64,000 bases of DNA from JANLTX01 sp049840835 (lineage in GTDB: Bacteria > Armatimonadota > Armatimonadia > Armatimonadales > Armatimonadaceae): contig JASGJG010000012.1 in NCBI GenBank assembly GCA_049840835.1, positions 62,001 to 126,000 on the forward strand, in the 5' to 3' direction. Below are positions 59,581-64,000 of the stretch, in pieces. Numbering within the stretch: the stretch's first letter is position 1; each line of letters opens with the position of its first letter. Both the position numbers and the translations under genes were made by a program. The notes below the pieces were generated by a model. That model was given only the letters and a program-made list of their open reading frames with translations. It ran no database searches and was not told the origin of the DNA.

Positions 59581-61245
59581 ATGCTTTCTGTCCGCCCTAC
59601 GCGAACCCGTCCGACAACTCGAGCAAAGCATGACCGCGACGTAGAAATCCCACAGGACTGCCCTGTCATCTATGCCCGTAAGAGCAGCGAGTCAGACGAC
59701 CAGCAGGCAGCTAGCCACGAGCGTCAACTACGAGATTTAGTTAGCGTGATTGAGCGGGATGGGTTCGCATTGGATAACGTTGTCCACTATCAGGAAAGCA
59801 AAAGCGCCAAAGATCCAGGACGCCCGCTTTTCAACGAAATGATGGCGCGCATCGAGTCAGGGGAACTCAACGTCCTCTATACCCACGAGATTAGCCGCCT
59901 CTGCCGCAACATGATCGATGGGGGACGTATCATTCATGCGCTCCAGCAAGGCCAAATTCGCCGCCTCCTCACACCCCAGCGAACCTATCTTCCAGGGGAC
60001 AACACCATCATTATCGCTATTGAGGCATGTGTCTCTACGGAGGAGATACGAAACCTGAAACGCCGCACAGAGAGCAGTATTGCCAATAAGCACGCCAAAG
60101 GCCAGTATCCCGGCAAGGCTCCTATCGGCTACATGAACGACCTCTTTGGAATCAAGGGCGACAGGAAAATCCTGCCCGACCCGGAGCGATTCGAAATGGT
60201 GCAGGCGCTCTGGAAGAAGATACTGACAGGCGCCTATACAGTCAAGCAAATCCACCGTGAGGTCAAAGCGCAGGGACTGACCAACAGGCGCTATGGCAAG
60301 ATGGGAGGGAACGTGCCCAACTATTCGGCGCTGCATGCCATGTTCTGTAATCCCTTTTACTGTGGCCTCTACCAGTGGGCGGGCACGATCTATGAGGGCA
60401 ATCATATCCCGATGGTCACGATTGCCGAGTTTGAGAGAGTCCAGGAAATCATTACCCGGCCTTCCTATCCCCGGCCACAAGTAAGGCGACGAGCAGCCGA
60501 AGTAGTGCCCTATATGGGTGGTCTGTTAGCCTGCGGTGCCTGCGGAGGCACGATTACGGCAGAGACCCATATCAAGACCAATAAAGCCGGAGATGTAAGG
60601 CAATTCGTCTACCTGCGCTGTACAAAGCGACGTGGAGCGTGCCCGGAAAAATATCTTTCCCTGGCCGAGTTTGAGCAGCAGGCATCTGCTTTCCTGGAAA
60701 CTCTGACACTGCCTGAATCAATCGCTGATTGGACGCTACGCCAGCTTCGAGAAGAAAACAACGAGGAGCAACGTGCCCAGCAGCAAATGCTCAAACAGGT
60801 GCAGGCATCACTTGATCGAAACCAGGCTGCTCGCAAGCGTTTGACGGATCTATTGTTAGAAGGACGTATTGATGAAGAGGACTATGATCAAAGGCGCGTT
60901 GCACTCATTGAGGAAGGTCAGAGATTGACCGCATCGCTGGAGCGTCACATGGACCGCTCGAACCACTGGATGGAGGACATTGAGGGAGCGTTTTCCTTTT
61001 GCAGGAGCATAAAACAGCGATTCGATGATGGCACCCCGGAGGAGAAACGAGCAATCCTTGAAATCGTTGGTTCGAACCGGCGCATCCAGGGCAAAAAGCT
61101 CTTCATTCAACCTGATGAACTCTTTGCTGCAGTGCGTCTAGGGAACGAAAATGGAAATTGGTACCCCCTGCTGGAGTATGTTCGAAAAAACTTCGAGAAA
61201 AAAAAAGAACATTTCCATTTGCTTCGATCCGCTTTTAGCTGGTGA
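59581..61245 (+). CDS. Large serine recombinase
   Basis: A 554-residue recombinase. The resolvase domain begins at CPVIYARKSSESDDQQAASHERQLRDL with the nucleophilic Ser in RKSS (~res 35) and includes HEISRLCRNMIDGGRI. A recombinase domain follows (KGQYPGKAPIGYMND, TVKQIHREVKAQGLTNRR). A zinc ribbon reads LACGACGGTITAETHI then RCTKRRGACP. A coiled-coil region is at the C-terminus. This is a complete large serine integrase/resolvase able to move a genetic element. The gene directly upstream is its usual small companion. Downstream there is a 600-base gap and then the conflict-system pair. Confidence 0.92.
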   Translation: MLSVRPTRTRPTTRAKHDRDVEIPQDCPVIYARKSSESDDQQAASHERQLRDLVSVIERDGFALDNVVHYQESKSAKDPGRPLFNEMMARIESGELNVLYTHEISRLCRNMIDGGRIIHALQQGQIRRLLTPQRTYLPGDNTIIIAIEACVSTEEIRNLKRRTESSIANKHAKGQYPGKAPIGYMNDLFGIKGDRKILPDPERFEMVQALWKKILTGAYTVKQIHREVKAQGLTNRRYGKMGGNVPNYSALHAMFCNPFYCGLYQWAGTIYEGNHIPMVTIAEFERVQEIITRPSYPRPQVRRRAAEVVPYMGGLLACGACGGTITAETHIKTNKAGDVRQFVYLRCTKRRGACPEKYLSLAEFEQQASAFLETLTLPESIADWTLRQLREENNEEQRAQQQMLKQVQASLDRNQAARKRLTDLLLEGRIDEEDYDQRRVALIEEGQRLTASLERHMDRSNHWMEDIEGAFSFCRSIKQRFDDGTPEEKRAILEIVGSNRRIQGKKLFIQPDELFAAVRLGNENGNWYPLLEYVRKNFEKKKEHFHLLRSAFSW

Positions 61246-61870
61246 GAGATGTTCGAACTTTGTTCGGTTCTGAACTGCATGACTACGTGCAGCAGCTCAG
61301 CAGCGCTTTGGAGGAAACGTGAATATCCCGCCTTCTACCCAAGTTACGCTCGTTGCGCCTCCCAACTGCTCTTCCCAAAGAAACTGCAAGTGCAGCCGGA
61401 CCAAGGAATTCTCCAGTTCTTCGGCTTCCGCCGCGCTTATGACTAAGCCACATTCCCGCCTGGGTGGACCCGGGAATTTCTCGTTCGAATCAGACCTTAG
61501 CAACCTGCTCATCGTCTTTAGAAATTCTGTCTTCTCACTCCGAACCGCACATAGTTAATGACTCGCTGAAGCGACTGATAAGCTTCTTCCTCAGGAATAT
61601 CGCGACCGACCTCAAAAAGCTTATAGGAATCTATGCTCAACGCTTCAATATTCAGCGGTCCAGGTAGCCTGCAGATAATATACGTTGCTCCTAGATCAGT
61701 TTGGCAGTGTAGAAGCGGTGGGTCTCATACACCTGTATATACTCGAGAAAAATATTGTGACTTTCCCGAAAAACTGTGTAAAATGCGCCCACTAATTCAT
61801 AGACTACTGTATCGCAAGTCTGGTGATTTATTTCAGATTCAGAGATAGATAGTCATGAAAAGGAATAATC
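61246..61870. other. Non-coding gap after the serine recombinase
   Basis: No frame with a ribosome site or known motif. The area is the natural place of an attachment site for the recombinase. A small dyad with TTCCCG and CGGGAA lies near 61454-61478. Base composition is mixed. Confidence 0.4.
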
Positions 61871-62656
61871 ATGAATGATGATGACTCTCAAATCACTCTA
61901 AAGCAATCCACTGAGATACCTGTAGAAGATCTTCGTTTTGAGTTACTGCAGACGCAGATCACATCTCTAAACCAGAATATCGGTGATTATAGAACTGACA
62001 TGCAGGGCCAGCGTGACTCTCTTGAAACTATTCAGAGATCATTACATGAAATTATCAATTCACTGCTAAAGACACAAGCGTCTCCAGAAAATCACGATCT
62101 CTTTAAATCAGAATATGAAAAAATTAAAGAAGAACAACTCGAGCGTATTAAGATAAGGAACAGTGTCTTTTTGTTCCAGTGTGGCGCTATCGGCGCTATC
62201 ATGACACATATCCTATCTAAGGACGGTACTGCGCTGGAGTATCTAGTGATTCCCTGGGCCAGCACGGTTTTTGCCTGGATTGCCTATCGTGAGGATTTAA
62301 TCACTGAAGAAATCAAGAAGGTGCTGGAGCGGAAATACGGGAAGGTTTTAGCATGGGATTGTGAGGAAACGGCAGTCATGCTAAGCAACATTCGGGACTA
62401 TCGCAAGTCGAAAAACAAGCAGCTTGAGTTCCTTCTGTTTTTCTTTCCTTCCGCAATAGCAATTTTGGCTGCCTATTTCCAATATTGGAACAGAGTTCTT
62501 GTTTTTCATCCTCCCTGGATTAAGTTGTCGATCTATACGATTGCCTTCGTGGTAAACACTCTGAATGCCACCTCTCTTTTTTTAATTGCAGGGTATTTCA
62601 ATCGCAAGAAGAGATTTGAGAACGAAACTCTTCCAGAAAAAGGAACTAAAGGTTAG
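61871..62656 (+). CDS. Coiled-coil four-TM membrane protein, partner of the nucleosidase-NTPase
   Basis: A 261-residue protein. Residues ~20-95 form a long coiled coil (ELLQTQITSLNQNIGDYRTDMQ, YEKIKEEQLERIKIRN). Two pairs of hydrophobic helices follow: ~98-140 (VFLFQCGAIGAIMTHIL, EYLVIPWASTVFAWIAY) and ~186-243 (LEFLLFFFPSAIAILAAYF, LSIYTIAFVVNTLNATSLFLIAGYF), with a charged loop between and a basic tail. It ends five bases before the next ATG, so the two are co-transcribed. Such small coiled-coil membrane proteins often act as pore-forming or sensing components of conflict systems. The role is inferred; no direct homologue is known to me. Confidence 0.75.
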   Translation: MNDDDSQITLKQSTEIPVEDLRFELLQTQITSLNQNIGDYRTDMQGQRDSLETIQRSLHEIINSLLKTQASPENHDLFKSEYEKIKEEQLERIKIRNSVFLFQCGAIGAIMTHILSKDGTALEYLVIPWASTVFAWIAYREDLITEEIKKVLERKYGKVLAWDCEETAVMLSNIRDYRKSKNKQLEFLLFFFPSAIAILAAYFQYWNRVLVFHPPWIKLSIYTIAFVVNTLNATSLFLIAGYFNRKKRFENETLPEKGTKG

Positions 62657-62661
62657 AGGTA

Positions 62662-64000
62662 ATGGATTTTTACGAGAAATTGAAGCAGTATGCGCCAGCA
62701 CTGCGCATTATTATTTGTACATCTGTGACAGTGGAACATAATGCAGTTGCCGAGCGCCTGGGACCGCTATCTGGTGAAAAGGAGTTAATCTATTCCGCCA
62801 ACAATTATTTTACGATCGGGGAGTTTGCAGGGCTGCCGGTGGTTCATATCCAGGCGGGGCATACGGGCTATACCGTTATGGAGCTGCTGGCCGATTTACG
62901 GGGCAGAATCGATATGCTCTGCGGCAAGTCCTGGTTTCTGGTACTGGTTCCAGGCATACTAGCGGGCCTGGACAGAGCTGATGACGACGACACCCGGGTT
63001 AAGCGCAGCTCGCTGCAGGCATACACCAGTATACTGACCGCGCAGGGAGTCACGCTCCCTTCGGACGAAACCGTTCGCCTGCCGAGCTGCCTGACCTTAT
63101 CTGCTGGCGATAAAGAACAGAATATCTGCGATATTGTTGTCGCCGAGAAGATTCTGCCCCTCACACTCCGACACGAAGAGAAAGCAAAGATTATCAGTGA
63201 TGCTCTCTATGATGTTGGCTTGATCAATAATACATTGAAGCTTTCCGCCGGAGAGTGGCGCAAAAAGCCTGGAAACGAGGGTTGTAAGGTTCATTTTGGT
63301 GCCGTGGCGGGTGGCTATGGGCTGATTAAAAATCTTAAGACCCGCGAGTTCATCGTCAAGATTAAGCAGTATGTTCAGGGGCAGCGACAGCCTCTTATCG
63401 CGGTGGAAATGGAGTCAGATGCCTACGCCATCCTGGTGAGAAACCTCGCGCGGCAAACGGATCGCGGTGACATCATTCTCCTATTCGCGAAAGCGATATC
63501 TGATTGGGGAGTCGCTAAAGCGGATGACTATCAAAAGAAAGCCGTGGTGAACTCCGTTTCTTTTATTGAGCATTGTCTGAACCAAGATATCGCAAAAAAT
63601 AATGCTGTAGGTCTCAGCCGTGATGAGATTCGGAAGGCCTTTAAGAAGGTCAGTAACGACAGGCAACGCATATTTAGTAATACGAATTTGCAGGATTGGG
63701 GGACCCCGGATGATTCGGTCAGCATCATGCGCGTGGGTAGTATGAACGACAACAACACAGTTGAGCACTGGGTTCATCGATTCCGCTCCCTGGAATCCGA
63801 TAAGCTTCGGATGCTGATTATCAATGGACCATCCGGGCGCGGCAAGACATTCTTCGCCCGCCAGATTGAATCCGCTCTGCACGCAGCAGACTTGGATGAC
63901 TGGCATCTACGATGGGACTGCGGTCAGGGACCATTTACGCAAAAGGCGATCTGCGGAGTCTTGCTGCGCTCCCTTGACTCCAGCCTTCAGACCGAGTTCA
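62662..64000 (+). CDS. Nucleoside-phosphorylase-like domain fused to a STAND-type P-loop NTPase (partial)
   Basis: The frame is open from the ATG at 62662 (AGAGGT upstream) to the window end, ~446 residues. The N-terminal ~290 residues have the phosphorylase/nucleosidase pattern: IIICTSVTVEHNAVAERLG near the start, FAGLPVVHIQAGHTG, GLIKNLKTREFIVKIKQYV, and AVEMESDAYAILV, the MES nucleoside-binding signature (~res 246). From ~370 a P-loop domain begins with LRMLIINGPSGRGKTFFARQ (Walker A, ~res 385). The fusion of a PNP/MTAN-like effector with a STAND NTPase is a recurring design in bacterial conflict and anti-phage proteins. The sensor C-terminus (TPR or WD40) is expected beyond the window. 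Confidence 0.8.
   Translation, partial: MDFYEKLKQYAPALRIIICTSVTVEHNAVAERLGPLSGEKELIYSANNYFTIGEFAGLPVVHIQAGHTGYTVMELLADLRGRIDMLCGKSWFLVLVPGILAGLDRADDDDTRVKRSSLQAYTSILTAQGVTLPSDETVRLPSCLTLSAGDKEQNICDIVVAEKILPLTLRHEEKAKIISDALYDVGLINNTLKLSAGEWRKKPGNEGCKVHFGAVAGGYGLIKNLKTREFIVKIKQYVQGQRQPLIAVEMESDAYAILVRNLARQTDRGDIILLFAKAISDWGVAKADDYQKKAVVNSVSFIEHCLNQDIAKNNAVGLSRDEIRKAFKKVSNDRQRIFSNTNLQDWGTPDDSVSIMRVGSMNDNNTVEHWVHRFRSLESDKLRMLIINGPSGRGKTFFARQIESALHAADLDDWHLRWDCGQGPFTQKAICGVLLRSLDSSLQTEF

Overview
This window looks like a chromosomal piece of a Gram-negative, menaquinone-using bacterium of medium-high G+C. An outer membrane is implied by the TolC/RND efflux operon and the lipoproteins, and menaquinone by the hepT/menG-type pair. 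A Pup-ligase-like gene (PafA/Dop family) outside an actinobacterial context, together with the efflux, glycosidase and signalling genes, points tentatively to Armatimonadota or a similar phylum. That placement is inference; no rRNA is present to test it.

Region 1 (1-36 kb) is ordinary, dense chromosome. In order it holds: a DUF350/DUF4178/membrane spermidine-synthase-type cluster; a GH63-like glycosidase; yebC; two tandem paralogous membrane proteins; rsmI; a metzincin lipoprotein and a GH18 chitinase; a Pup-ligase-family gene facing an HTH regulator across a perfect 34-bp palindrome; a serine hydrolase; the RNase P RNA; a large PAS/GAF/GGDEF/EAL protein; rfbA and rfbC; a metal-efflux operon (Cys-rich secreted protein, czcC, czcB, czcA, PII-like protein, Cys-less P1B-ATPase); an MFS transporter; an esterase; an ECF sigma factor fused to a WD40 propeller; and a prenyl diphosphate synthase with menG.

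Region 2 (36-64 kb) begins at a tRNA-Lys followed at once by a tyrosine integrase and reads as accessory DNA. It contains a decayed CRISPR-like repeat remnant, a replication/restriction cassette (wHTH, Rep-like, Mrr-like and XRE genes with paired operators), a giant glycosyltransferase-TPR-methyltransferase, a broken RHS gene with a Cys-rich tip and an AT-rich candidate immunity gene, a plasmid-type cassette (DUF932, SWIM, ParB-like and small proteins), two homologous pseudogenes, and a large serine recombinase. Right after that recombinase lies a two-gene unit: a coiled-coil four-TM membrane protein, then a nucleoside-phosphorylase-like domain joined to a P-loop NTPase. This is a candidate conflict (anti-phage) system and is cut by the window end.

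A recurrent oddity is single-base indels that break otherwise intact genes: the metzincin, the chitinase, the GGDEF/EAL gene (twice), the P1B-ATPase and the RHS gene. In each case a one-base correction restores the family sequence, so residual sequencing error is the simplest explanation, although true pseudogenes cannot be excluded.
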